From: Candidatus Sulfotelmatobacter sp.
GTDB lineage: Bacteria; Acidobacteriota; Terriglobia; Terriglobales; Acidobacteriaceae
Assembly (NCBI GenBank): GCA_030037575.1
Contig: JASHRB010000590.1
Span: 1 to 6,698 of the forward strand
Reading direction: 5' to 3'
Length of the DNA stretch: 6,698 nt
Made by a program: the position numbers and the translations under genes
In this document: in pieces, positions 1-5,863 of the stretch
Layout: the number at the start of each line of letters is the position of its first letter
How positions within the stretch are numbered: position 1 is the first letter of the stretch
The notes under the pieces: generated by a model
What the model was told of the DNA's origin: nothing
The model's input: only the letters and a program-made list of their open reading frames with translations
Database searches by the model: none

Positions 1-566
1 CGCACCAGATTGCCGGTCTGCGATTGCAGCTCTCTCTGCGTCGTAATTAAGGACTGCACCTGCGCGCGCAGTTCGCCGTAGGCCACGCCCCGGACGGCTT
101 CCATCTGCTCGATCTGCGCATCCACTTTATTCAGCGAATCGCGCACAGGAGCGACCAAGTCAGCCACGGCTTTTTGTCGCATTTCGAGATCGCCGCACGC
201 TTCGGTCTGAAAGCGCTCCAGGCTTGCTTTAGCCAGAGTAAGAAACGACAAGCTATTGCTTTTCAGCGCGTCCGCCGCCAGCGCGTTGAAAGCATTCCGC
301 AATTCTTCTCCGGCGCGCGTCACCAACTCAATCTTTTCGCTGCTGGCCTTTCGTTCCGACTCGAGTGCCGATTCGGCCCTCGCCTTTGCCTCGACCAAAC
401 CGGTGTGAGCCTGCAAAAGTCGCGCCTGGCTTGCCTTTTCAGCCGCCAATTCCTTTTCTATGAGGGACAAACGGGCGCTCAAGGCGGCAGCGCGCGAGCG
501 CAGCGCCAGCCAGGCAATCAAGCTTCCAAACAGAAGGCCGATGACCCCTACAGCACCTGGTCCCAT
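1..566 (-). CDS. rmuC: RmuC-family DNA recombination protein, N-terminal part (cut off by the window start)
   Basis: The 188 complete codons begin MGPGAVGVIGLL and have no stop before base 1, so the C-terminal half is outside the window. Residues 4-22 form a single N-terminal membrane anchor. Residues 25-90 are Ala/Glu/Lys-rich and probably coiled coil. From about residue 92 the family signature appears: FNALAADALKSNS, FLTLAKASLE, GDLEMRQKAVADLVAPV, then SLNKVDAQIEQME and AYGELRAQV. RmuC proteins are membrane-anchored, predicted nuclease-like factors that limit rearrangement at inverted repeats; the PD-(D/E)XK-like core normally lies further downstream and cannot be seen here. The ATG at 566-564 is the first in frame, because an in-frame TGA lies 15 bases upstream of it. 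A weak GAG/GAAG purine stretch precedes it at long spacing. The gene diverges from the CAP protein gene. The family call is secure; the exact biochemical role is not established from sequence. Confidence 0.93.
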   Translation of the reverse strand, partial: MGPGAVGVIGLLFGSLIAWLALRSRAAALSARLSLIEKELAAEKASQARLLQAHTGLVEAKARAESALESERKASSEKIELVTRAGEELRNAFNALAADALKSNSLSFLTLAKASLERFQTEACGDLEMRQKAVADLVAPVRDSLNKVDAQIEQMEAVRGVAYGELRAQVQSLITTQRELQSQTGNLV

Positions 567-660
567 AGCGAAGGTAACTTCTCAGCGCGGATTTGACCTT
601 CTAGCGTAGCACCAGCGGCAAGTTTTGAGCCGGAACTCGCAGCCCTCCCAGAGTCGCGAC

Positions 661-666
661 GGTAGG
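661..666 (+). promoter_or_regulatory. Possible ribosome binding site for the CAP protein gene
   Basis: GGTAGG lies 9 bases before the ATG at 676. It is a weak Shine-Dalgarno match but better than anything before the alternative TTG at 625, whose upstream bases (AGCGGCAAGTT) give no usable motif. It therefore favours the ATG start. Confidence 0.4.
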
Positions 667-675
667 CACAAACTG

Positions 676-1650
676 ATGCCACGAGGCCAAACAGTCGATT
701 CCGGCGTTCCGACCCGGGCAGATCGTAAATTCACGCAGGGGAGGGCATTGGGCGAAAAACTCGCCTTAACTGCTCTGCTGGTCGTGGGCGCGGCATGCCT
801 CCCGCCGTCCTCAGGATTGATGGCTTCCGCCGGGCAGTCCGATGATGCGGGCAAACCCTCGGCCGGCGTGGCTTTGCGACCGGCCGCTGCCGCAGCCCCA
901 GACATGCCCTTCACCGAATTTGACTCGAATGCCGAGCAGGTACTGTTTGACTTGGCAAACCAGGCCCGATCACAAGCGGGGGTTGCAGCCTTGACCCTCG
1001 ATCGAGGACTCATCCACGCGGCGCGACTCCACGCTCTGGCAATGCTTTCGGCGCATCAGCTTTCGCACCAGTTTGCTGGGGAGCCTCCGCTGCCCCGGCG
1101 GCTCGCCGATGCAACCCGGATCCAGCTCGAGCGCGAAGGCGAAAACGTCGCTTTCGACTACGACGCCGCCGACGGACACAAACACCTCATGCTGTCGCCT
1201 GCGCACCGCGCGAATCTGCTCAACGCCAACTACAACGTGATCGGACTGGGAGTGGTGCGCGGCGGGGACCGGCTCTATATCGTCCAGGATTTCGGCCACG
1301 CTCTTCCCGCCTATTCTGTGGCCGAAGTGAAGGATAAGATTGCAGCCGCGGTGGTGCTGGCTCGTCATCAGGCCAAACGGCCGGATCTCGCGCGCCGCGG
1401 CTCCCCTGCCAGCGATGGTGCCGCGTGCTCTATGGCGCGGTCGGACAAGCTCGGCGCTTCCGCTGTTCAGCAACTGCCACAACATGACACGGTTTTGACC
1501 TACACCACGCTCCACCCCGAGACGCTGCCGGCAAACTCCGCTGACGTGCTCTCCAGCCGCAATCTGCGCGGCTTCTCGGTGGGCGCATGTTATGCCCGCA
1601 CCGGAACCTACCCCACGGGCGTGTATTGGGTGGTGCTCACGCTGGAGTAA
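676..1650 (+). CDS. Secreted CAP/SCP-domain protein with a C-terminal extension
   Basis: From the ATG at 676 the product has 324 residues. A TTG at 625 would add 17 residues but has no ribosome site. The N-terminus carries a basic stretch, a hydrophobic core (LALTALLVVGAACL, about residues 29-42) and a plausible signal peptidase I site after MASA (about residue 52), so the protein is exported. The Cys in VVGAAC could suggest a lipoprotein, but the lipobox is poor. An Ala/Pro-rich linker leads to a CAP domain at about residues 85-211. Its family pattern is clear: LIHAARLHALAM (cavity His), GENVA (Glu) and SPAHRANLL (second His), then YNVIGLGVV. CAP proteins are extracytoplasmic and bind or cleave diverse ligands; no substrate can be inferred. 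About 110 residues follow the CAP domain, with two cysteines (in GAACSMAR and GACYARTG) and the ending GVYWVVLTLE. The gene is monocistronic, divergent from rmuC and convergent with the cytochrome gene 42 bp away. Confidence 0.88.
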   Translation: MPRGQTVDSGVPTRADRKFTQGRALGEKLALTALLVVGAACLPPSSGLMASAGQSDDAGKPSAGVALRPAAAAAPDMPFTEFDSNAEQVLFDLANQARSQAGVAALTLDRGLIHAARLHALAMLSAHQLSHQFAGEPPLPRRLADATRIQLEREGENVAFDYDAADGHKHLMLSPAHRANLLNANYNVIGLGVVRGGDRLYIVQDFGHALPAYSVAEVKDKIAAAVVLARHQAKRPDLARRGSPASDGAACSMARSDKLGASAVQQLPQHDTVLTYTTLHPETLPANSADVLSSRNLRGFSVGACYARTGTYPTGVYWVVLTLE

Positions 1651-1692
1651 GCAGGCGTTGGTTCGGCGGCAAGAGTAGGTCGCCCGGCCTGA

Positions 1693-2976
1693 TCAATCCC
1701 CGGGGTTCACGGCGGTTTCCCGGTATATCTTGATCCAGTGGTTCCGGATCTTGGGCCTCGCCCGCTTGCCGTTCTGATCGAAGACAATCAGATTTGTCTC
1801 CTCAAGCGGCATGTGGCAGGCAATACAGTTGCTGTCCGTCTGATGACTCCGCTGGGGAAACATGGCCGTCTCCGGCTTATGGCAGCTTAGACATCGTTCT
1901 GAAAACGCCGCCAGGTCGTGCTGCACCGAATGTACGTCATGGCAAGTAAGGCAAGTCAGATCTGATTGCTGATAGCAACGGCTTCTTTCGAGCAGTTCGA
2001 CCTGACTGCCGTGAACGTCGATTGGCACAGCCGGATTGGGATCAGGCAATTTGAGGTATCGATCGAGCCGATCGCCAGGAACGTAGGAAAACGGCGCTCG
2101 CAGTGGATCGCCGGCCCCGGCGTGGCACCATGCGCAAAGATCCATTTGGCGGTCACGGGAAAAACCTGCCGGGTTAGCAATGTCGGCGTCCGGGCTTGCC
2201 GGGGATCGTGCCGTGTGGTGTCGGATGTGAACCTTCCCCGGGCCGTGGCACTTTTCACAGGTGATGCCAAGAACAAAGCCGTTCCTGCTGTAGCGGTTGA
2301 CCGGAGGCGCCATTGAGTGGAAGTAGGTCGCATGGCATTCCAGACAACGGGGTATGACAGGCCGGTTGAAGTTTGCGACGCCGTCACGGTATCCGGGGCT
2401 GTTGACCCAGCCCAGTTCCCTCCAATAAGAGACCGGCAGTTGAAAAAGATCGTCTCCTTTCCAAAACAAATATGTTTGTCCTTTTCCGCCGGACCCGATC
2501 ACGCAGGCAAATCGTTCGCTGCGCTGGCTGATGAACGGCGCGGCTCCCGCCACGGCCGTCTGAAAGAAATCGTTTCCTTTCTGCTCCATGCGGAAAAATA
2601 ATTCGGGATTAGCGGTCTTCATCACATTACTGCCAGGTGCGAAGCCGCCCAGGATAGAACCCGGTTGCGGCAGCCGAGATGTCAGAGAGTGAGCCGTTTG
2701 ATGGAAGGCTGCTGCTTTTTCCGCGTGACAAGGCTGACATGCCGCATCGCCGGCGGAATCCTCGGAAAAGTCCGGCTTCTCCGCGTGTTGGGCGGAAAGT
2801 TCAATCGCTCGGGAGTGTGGCCCAGTTTGTGACTGACCATTCTTGACAGCCACCGACGAAAGCGCAATAAAGATCGCCGCGTATGTGTATACAGTCATCC
2901 TTCGCGGAGGCAAAAAACCGGGGCATGATCGGCGGCGAGACGGCACCGTCGCTTCCGGCAGCATAAACCCCACCAT
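1693..2976 (-). CDS. Secreted heptahaem c-type cytochrome
   Basis: This 427-residue protein has seven CXXCH haem c sites: CQPCH (80-84), CLECH (211-215), CEKCH (240-244), CAWCH (281-285), CLTCH (342-346), CLSCH (362-366) and CIACH (384-388). Additional His residues (for example in FHQTAH, HIRHH, VHGSQ, DVHS, RSHQ) could be distal ligands. The hydrophobic segment YTYAAIFIALSSVAV (30-44) is a signal peptide or anchor, so the mature protein would act outside the cytoplasm. Haem 1 is separated from haem 2 by about 126 haem-free residues holding GKGQTYLFWKGDDLFQLP and SYWRELGWVNSPGY, a block I associate with acidobacterial multihaem cytochromes. Its likely role is electron transfer; there are not enough features to name a substrate. 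The start is uncertain. The ATG at 2976 gives the longest form. The ATG at 2964 has GGTGG 5 bases upstream. The ATG at 2898 would sit directly before the hydrophobic segment, but its AAGG abuts the codon. The DUF4440-type gene ends 23 bp upstream on the same strand, suggesting co-transcription. Confidence 0.9.
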   Translation of the reverse strand: MVGFMLPEATVPSRRRSCPGFLPPRRMTVYTYAAIFIALSSVAVKNGQSQTGPHSRAIELSAQHAEKPDFSEDSAGDAACQPCHAEKAAAFHQTAHSLTSRLPQPGSILGGFAPGSNVMKTANPELFFRMEQKGNDFFQTAVAGAAPFISQRSERFACVIGSGGKGQTYLFWKGDDLFQLPVSYWRELGWVNSPGYRDGVANFNRPVIPRCLECHATYFHSMAPPVNRYSRNGFVLGITCEKCHGPGKVHIRHHTARSPASPDADIANPAGFSRDRQMDLCAWCHAGAGDPLRAPFSYVPGDRLDRYLKLPDPNPAVPIDVHGSQVELLERSRCYQQSDLTCLTCHDVHSVQHDLAAFSERCLSCHKPETAMFPQRSHQTDSNCIACHMPLEETNLIVFDQNGKRARPKIRNHWIKIYRETAVNPGD

Positions 2977-2990
2977 CCGCGAGATTCAAA

Positions 2991-3008
2991 TCACTTTATT
3001 CACTTTAT
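2991..3008. repeat. 9-bp perfect tandem duplication at the end of the NTF2-like gene
   Basis: TCACTTTAT occurs twice back to back. On the minus strand this repeats ATA AAG TGA in frame, so the gene's Ile-Lys-stop ending is followed at once by a second Ile-Lys-stop. It looks like a slippage duplication. Confidence 0.85.
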
Positions 3009-3440
3009 TGCCACGCTGTAGTGGGAGGCGATCACCTGCCATTTTCCCTCGCTCTTCATCCAGACGTCGGTGAAGCGGTCGTGGTAGTCGTAATGCTTTC
3101 CATCATCGTCGCCGCGCTCGTGGTAGGCGCCGGTCACCACCGCAGCGTTGCCGTGCATCCGGACTTTGATATCCGACATTTCCGCCACGTCGACATGCAC
3201 GGAGGACTCGGCGCTGTGGCTGATATAGCCGGTCTTGCCGTAGGTCGCGCCATTCTCGACGGTGATCACGAAATCGTCCGCCAGCAGCGAGGAGAGAATG
3301 TCAACCTGGCGCTGTTTGTAGGATTCCGTCCACTTCAGTTCCAGACTGCGAATGGTGGAAACATCGTCCTGCGCCGGCAGAGGCGGGACCAGCCAGGTCA
3401 GAAGACAGAACGCAAACACCCCGGGAGTTCGGATTTGCAT
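3000..3440 (-). CDS. Secreted NTF2-like (DUF4440/SnoaL-type) protein
   Basis: The 146-residue product starts at the ATG at 3440-3438. The frame is open further upstream, but that stretch is Cys/Arg/Gly-rich with no family resemblance, whereas this ATG is followed at once by a signal peptide: MQIRTPGVFAFCLLTWLVPP, with cleavage likely near LPAQ/DD (residue 24). The remainder is one NTF2-like fold domain: IRSLELKWTESYKQRQVDIL, then LLADDFVITVENGATYGKTGYI, VRMHGNAAVVTGAYHERG, and RFTDVWMKSEGKWQVIASHYS. This matches the DUF4440 pattern (W near the first helix, LLADDF, G-AVVTG, RFTDVW, G-WQ--A-H). Members are small cone-shaped ligand-binding or enzyme-like domains; many are uncharacterised, so no reaction is assigned. 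No good Shine-Dalgarno sequence precedes the start. The cytochrome gene follows 23 bp downstream, implying a shared periplasmic context. Confidence 0.82.
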   Translation of the reverse strand: MQIRTPGVFAFCLLTWLVPPLPAQDDVSTIRSLELKWTESYKQRQVDILSSLLADDFVITVENGATYGKTGYISHSAESSVHVDVAEMSDIKVRMHGNAAVVTGAYHERGDDDGKHYDYHDRFTDVWMKSEGKWQVIASHYSVAIK

Positions 3441-3552
3441 GGTTGTGTGTCGCACAATTTCCGCTGCTGCACAAGTTCCTTGTCTGGGCCACAGTCGGCC
3501 GTTTCGAGACTCGTCCTCGGCAGTTGCCCGCGAGCCCGTGGGAAAGGCATCC

Positions 3553-3577
3553 GCGCATGCAGCCAGGCAGCATGCGC
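3553..3577. promoter_or_regulatory. 25-bp near-perfect palindrome, possible operator, between divergent genes
   Basis: The arms GCGCATGC (3553-3560) and GCATGCGC (3570-3577) are exact reverse complements. Inside them GCC (3562-3564) pairs with GGC (3566-3568) around a central A, and only the A/A at 3561/3569 breaks the symmetry. It lies 44 bp before the DUF72 ATG and 112 bp before the NTF2-like start. A poor extended -10-like element (TGC TAACCT, 3587-3595) lies just downstream, which would place a -35 region inside the palindrome. No T-tract follows, so a terminator is unlikely. The operator role is inference. Confidence 0.45.
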
Positions 3578-3621
3578 CCCCTGCTGTGCTAACCTTCCCT
3601 TGCCCTCGTCTGCGATCTGCT

Positions 3622-4608
3622 ATGGGAGCCTCGCAGCCACTCCGCCCCGATCCCGCCCCGGAAGCCGCAACTCCGCGGCCCATCCGCATCGGCACCGCCG
3701 GATGGTCTTATAAAGACTGGGAAGGCATCTTCTACCCTCCGGGCATGAACCGCCGCAAAATTCATCCTCTCGAATATCTCGCGCGCTTCTTCGACACCAC
3801 CGAAATCAACACCTCATTCTACGGACCGCTTAAGCCCGAGCTCGGCAAACTCTGGTCGCGCAAAGTCGCCGCCGTAAACCGAGATTTTCTTTTCACCGCC
3901 AAGCTTTACCGCGCCTTCACCCACTCGCCTGTCGCCGTCATGGAGCCCACTTCCGCCGCGACCATCCGCCCCACCGACCAAGACGAGCGCCTCACGCGCG
4001 AAGGCCTCGACGCCATCGCTCACCAAGGACGCCTGGGTGCGCTGCTCATCCAGTTTCCGGTCTCGTTCAAAAACACCTCGCTCAACCGCGAATACCTCGA
4101 GCGCCTGCTGCGCCAGTTCATCGAATATCCGCGGGTCGTCGAGGTGCGGCATTCGAGCTGGAACGATGCCGCCACGCTCGCCGCCTTCACCCAGCAGAAC
4201 ATCGGATTCTGCAACATCGATCAGCCTCTGCTCGGACGCTCCCTGGCTCCCACCGAGCATGTCACCGGCAGCATCGGCTACGTCCGCCTGCACGGACGCA
4301 ACTATGAGCAGTGGTTTGACTCCGACCACCGCAACGATCGCTATAACTATCTCTACAGCGAGCGCGAACTGGCCGGATGGAAAGACCGCATCATCAAGGT
4401 CGCCGAAAAAGCCCAGGCCACGTACGTGATCACCAACAATCACTTCGAAAGCAAAGCCGGAGTGAACGCGCTCGAATTGAAAGCCATGATCAGCGGCGGC
4501 CGGGTTTCGGCTCCGCCGACTTTGATTGCCGAGTATCCGGAGCTGAAAAAGATTGCCGATGGGGCGGAGGATGACGGAGAAAGAAGGTCGCTGCTGCCCT
4601 TCCCTTGA
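3622..4608 (+). CDS. DUF72 (YecE-like) family protein
   Basis: From the ATG at 3622 the product has 328 residues. The frame is open back to 3352, but that extension is antisense to the NTF2-like gene and crosses the divergent gap, so the ATG directly before the conserved domain is preferred; no clear Shine-Dalgarno sequence precedes it. The DUF72 pattern is complete: IRIGTAGWSYKDWEGIFYP (about 21-39), EYLARFFDTTEINTSFYG (about 51-68), LLIQFPVSF (141-149), VEVRHSSW (173-180), YVRLHGRN (220-227) and TYVITNNHFESKAGVNALEL (about 267-286). The family adopts a TIM-barrel-like fold and has acidic and aromatic residues lining a central pocket, but its activity is unknown, so none is given here. It is cytoplasmic, with no signal peptide. 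A charged, non-conserved tail (GAEDDGERRSLLPFP) ends the protein. It is a single gene, divergent from the NTF2-like/cytochrome pair and convergent with the chemotaxis genes. Confidence 0.92.
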   Translation: MGASQPLRPDPAPEAATPRPIRIGTAGWSYKDWEGIFYPPGMNRRKIHPLEYLARFFDTTEINTSFYGPLKPELGKLWSRKVAAVNRDFLFTAKLYRAFTHSPVAVMEPTSAATIRPTDQDERLTREGLDAIAHQGRLGALLIQFPVSFKNTSLNREYLERLLRQFIEYPRVVEVRHSSWNDAATLAAFTQQNIGFCNIDQPLLGRSLAPTEHVTGSIGYVRLHGRNYEQWFDSDHRNDRYNYLYSERELAGWKDRIIKVAEKAQATYVITNNHFESKAGVNALELKAMISGGRVSAPPTLIAEYPELKKIADGAEDDGERRSLLPFP

Positions 4609-4839
4609 GATCTCATTGCGAGTAGTCGGGGAGTGCCGGCGAACCTGCTTTCCGTCCTCCCTCCTGCGAGGGCGAAGTTCCAGCGGGAGAACGCGAAACG
4701 GAGTGGATTGCCTGGGGACGACTATGGGCCGAGAAGCAGCTTCCTGGCCGTTTCCGGGGGATCGGCGGGAAGGGCATTTTTGTGGGTTATCGATGACGGC
4801 TGGGCGTCAGGGCGATGGCGGTCGGCGGAAAGCTGCGAG
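4609..4839. other. Convergent intergenic gap rich in inverted repeats
   Basis: These 231 bases lie between two converging genes and hold no protein I recognise, although both the plus-strand frames beginning at 4553 and 4633 stay open through much of it. Several dyads are visible: TGAGATCTCA (4606-4615, over the DUF72 stop), CCCTC/GAGGG with a 4-base loop (4659-4672), GAAACGG/CCGTTTC (4695-4701 and 4748-4754), a 23-base dyad (4727-4749), and GGCGGGAAG/CTTCCCGCC (4764-4772 and 4844-4852). A TTTTT run at 4777-4781 is not directly attached to a strong stem. The region may act in termination for both sides or be a dispersed palindromic element; sequence alone does not decide. Confidence 0.45.
4727..4749. 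repeat. 23-base interrupted palindrome
   Basis: GGCC, two unpaired bases, then GAAGC, a central A at 4738, GCTTC, two unpaired bases, then GGCC. Nine of eleven positions pair by Watson-Crick rules. It sits inside the wider GAAACGG/CCGTTTC pair, overlapping its right arm by two bases. Confidence 0.55.
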
Positions 4840-4852
4840 CTATCTTCCCGCC
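4824..4852 (-). terminator. Weak hairpin over the cheX stop codon, possible terminator
   Basis: GGCGG-A-AAG (4824-4832) pairs with CTT-C-CCGCC (4844-4852): eight pairs with one mismatch and an 11-base loop containing the cheX TAG. No U-tract follows on the minus strand, so intrinsic termination is doubtful; it may only protect the transcript end. Confidence 0.2.
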
Positions 4853-5337
4853 ACGGCGTGGTCGCTCATTCTGCGCTTGTTATAGCGCAGAGCAACGTTC
4901 ATATACACACAGCCAAGAGAAGTTTCGAAGCAGATCATCAGCGCTTCCACGTCTTCGCTGGTTTTGTCGCCCTCTTCGGAGGTTACCAAGACAGGCGGAT
5001 GGACGCGGAAGTGAAAGCCCTGGTCGTTGAGCGCGGAGACGGCGTTGCCCACAACCTGGTTGGCCAATTCGAAAATGGTTTCTTTGATCAATGCATCCGA
5101 TTCAGGCAGCTCCGCGCCGGCGTAATGGCTGGCCACGCGCACCGCGGTTTGCGGCTCGAGATCGAGCACGATGCGGCCTTCGATGTCCCCGGTGAGCGCC
5201 ACCATGCCGGCCACGCCCTTGCGGCGATACGCAGCCTCTTCCATCGAGAGGTTGCCGACCTTCGTCGCGCCTTGAAGCCCTTGCGACAGCACGGCATCCG
5301 CCGCGTTGATGAAAGGCTGAATCAGATCCATCTTCAT
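4840..5337 (-). CDS. cheX: CheX chemotaxis phosphatase
   Basis: This 165-residue protein begins MKMDLIQPFINAADAVLSQ. CheX-type proteins are CheY-P phosphatases of the CheC/CheX/FliY group, in which an E-x-x-N motif on a long helix positions the attacking water. Here that motif is ELAN (E90, N93) within IFELANQVVGNAVSALN. The preceding core (GVAGMVALTGDIEGRIVLDL and AVRVASHYAGAEL) and the closing strand (GCVYMNVALRY) match the family, and only one ExxN motif is present, as expected for CheX rather than CheC. The frame is open 14 residues further upstream, but that would overlap the preceding gene. The ATG at 5337 lies 4 bp after that gene's TAG with a G-rich stretch just before it, which suggests translational coupling. 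An ATG at 5331 is a second possibility. Its substrate is probably the adjacent CheY-like protein. Confidence 0.88.
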   Translation of the reverse strand: MKMDLIQPFINAADAVLSQGLQGATKVGNLSMEEAAYRRKGVAGMVALTGDIEGRIVLDLEPQTAVRVASHYAGAELPESDALIKETIFELANQVVGNAVSALNDQGFHFRVHPPVLVTSEEGDKTSEDVEALMICFETSLGCVYMNVALRYNKRRMSDHAVAGR

Positions 5338-5341
5338 GAGA

Positions 5342-5782
5342 CTAGGCCCCCGCGCCGGCCGTGCTTGTGACCGCGCCATCTTCTCCCAGAACGTACTTAA
5401 TCACTTCATACAGGACCTCGGGCTTGACCGGCTTCTGCACGAAATGCCTTGCCCCGCGCTGCAGTGCGGCGACGATGTTTTCCTGGTAGCCGACCGAAGA
5501 CACCATAACCACCCGCGCTTCGGGATGGGCCTGTACGATCTTCTCGGCGGCTTCGATGCCTTCCATTTGGGGCATGGTGATATCCATGAGCACGATGTCG
5601 GGATGGGTGCGTTCGAATTCGCTGATGGCCGTCAGGCCATCGCCGGCCTCCGCGGCCAGTTGCCCGCCGAAACTCTCGATCATGCGGGCAAGATTCTTGC
5701 GCGCGAAGACCGAATCGTCCACGATCAAGTAACGGACCGGCTGCCCGTCCTTGCTCCGTTTTACTGGTGCGAACTGCTCCAT
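5342..5782 (-). CDS. cheY: CheY-like single-domain response regulator
   Basis: This 146-residue protein is one receiver domain with short extensions. All phosphotransfer residues are present: acidic pair D22-D23 (LIVDDS), phospho-acceptor D67 (IVLMDITMPQMEG), the Ser switch position S95 (VMVSS) and K117 (FVQKPV). It has no output domain, so it should signal by protein contact, either with the flagellar motor or with another regulator; CheA, which would phosphorylate it, is not in the window. An N-terminal extension of about 16 residues (MEQFAPVKRSKDGQPV) and an Ala/Gly-rich tail (AVTSTAGAGA) make it longer than the usual 120-130 residues of CheY. The start is well fixed by a strong ribosome site. 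It lies 81 bp after cheB and 4 bp before cheX on the same strand. The cheY symbol rests on domain and context; a specialised receiver protein is possible. Confidence 0.88.
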   Translation of the reverse strand: MEQFAPVKRSKDGQPVRYLIVDDSVFARKNLARMIESFGGQLAAEAGDGLTAISEFERTHPDIVLMDITMPQMEGIEAAEKIVQAHPEARVVMVSSVGYQENIVAALQRGARHFVQKPVKPEVLYEVIKYVLGEDGAVTSTAGAGA

Positions 5783-5787
5783 AACAG

Positions 5788-5794
5788 CCTCCTC
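5788..5794 (-). promoter_or_regulatory. Strong ribosome binding site of the CheY-like gene
   Basis: On the minus strand GAGGAGG lies 5 bases before the ATG at 5782. It is the best Shine-Dalgarno sequence in the window and fixes this start, suggesting the receiver protein is translated more strongly than its neighbours. Confidence 0.85.
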
Positions 5795-5809
5795 AAACAG
5801 ATTCCATCA

Positions 5810-5825
5810 CGGCGTTTTTCCGCCG
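5810..5825 (-). other. Small hairpin in the cheB-cheY spacer
   Basis: On the minus strand CGGCG, a GAAAAA loop, then CGCCG form a perfect 5-bp stem 15 bases upstream of the ribosome site. No U-tract follows, so it is not an intrinsic terminator. It could mark an RNA processing point or modulate expression after cheB; this is inference. Confidence 0.35.
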
Positions 5826-5863
5826 CACAGATAACCGCGGTCCTACAGCTTTTGCGACATCCG

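Noticed and set aside
174..596. 140-codon open frame on the plus strand opposite rmuC
   Set aside because: The minus strand gives an unmistakable RmuC N-terminus over the same bases.
593..598. TTGACC as a -35 box for the CAP gene
   Set aside because: No acceptable -10 hexamer lies 16-19 bases downstream.
970..1515. 181-codon open frame on the minus strand inside the CAP gene
   Set aside because: It is antisense to a well-supported CAP domain and shows no family motif.
1651..1692. Terminator in the 42-bp gap between the CAP and cytochrome genes
   Set aside because: Only a 4-bp GGCG/CGCC pair is present and there is no T-tract.
3352..3621. N-terminal extension of DUF72 upstream of the ATG at 3622
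   Set aside because: It overlaps the NTF2-like gene, has no DUF72 resemblance, and the ATG at 3622 sits just before the conserved domain.
3021..3713. 230-codon open frame on the plus strand across the NTF2-like gene
   Set aside because: It is antisense to the signal peptide and NTF2-like domain and runs through the divergent gap; no motif supports it.
3814..4443. 209-codon open frame on the minus strand inside the DUF72 gene
   Set aside because: The Val/Gly/Glu/Asp-rich translation is a mirror of the DUF72 codons; all conserved DUF72 motifs are on the plus strand.
4741..4781. Stem (TTCC..GCCG / CGGC..GGAA) followed by TTTTT as a terminator for the DUF72 gene
   Set aside because: The stem is short and interrupted, the T-run starts five bases after it, and a competing hairpin (4727-4749) overlaps it.
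4633..5370. 245-codon open frame on the plus strand, opposite cheX
   Set aside because: Its length comes from GC-rich codon bias of cheX on the other strand; the translation shows no recognisable domain, while the minus strand gives a clear CheX with its ExxN motif.
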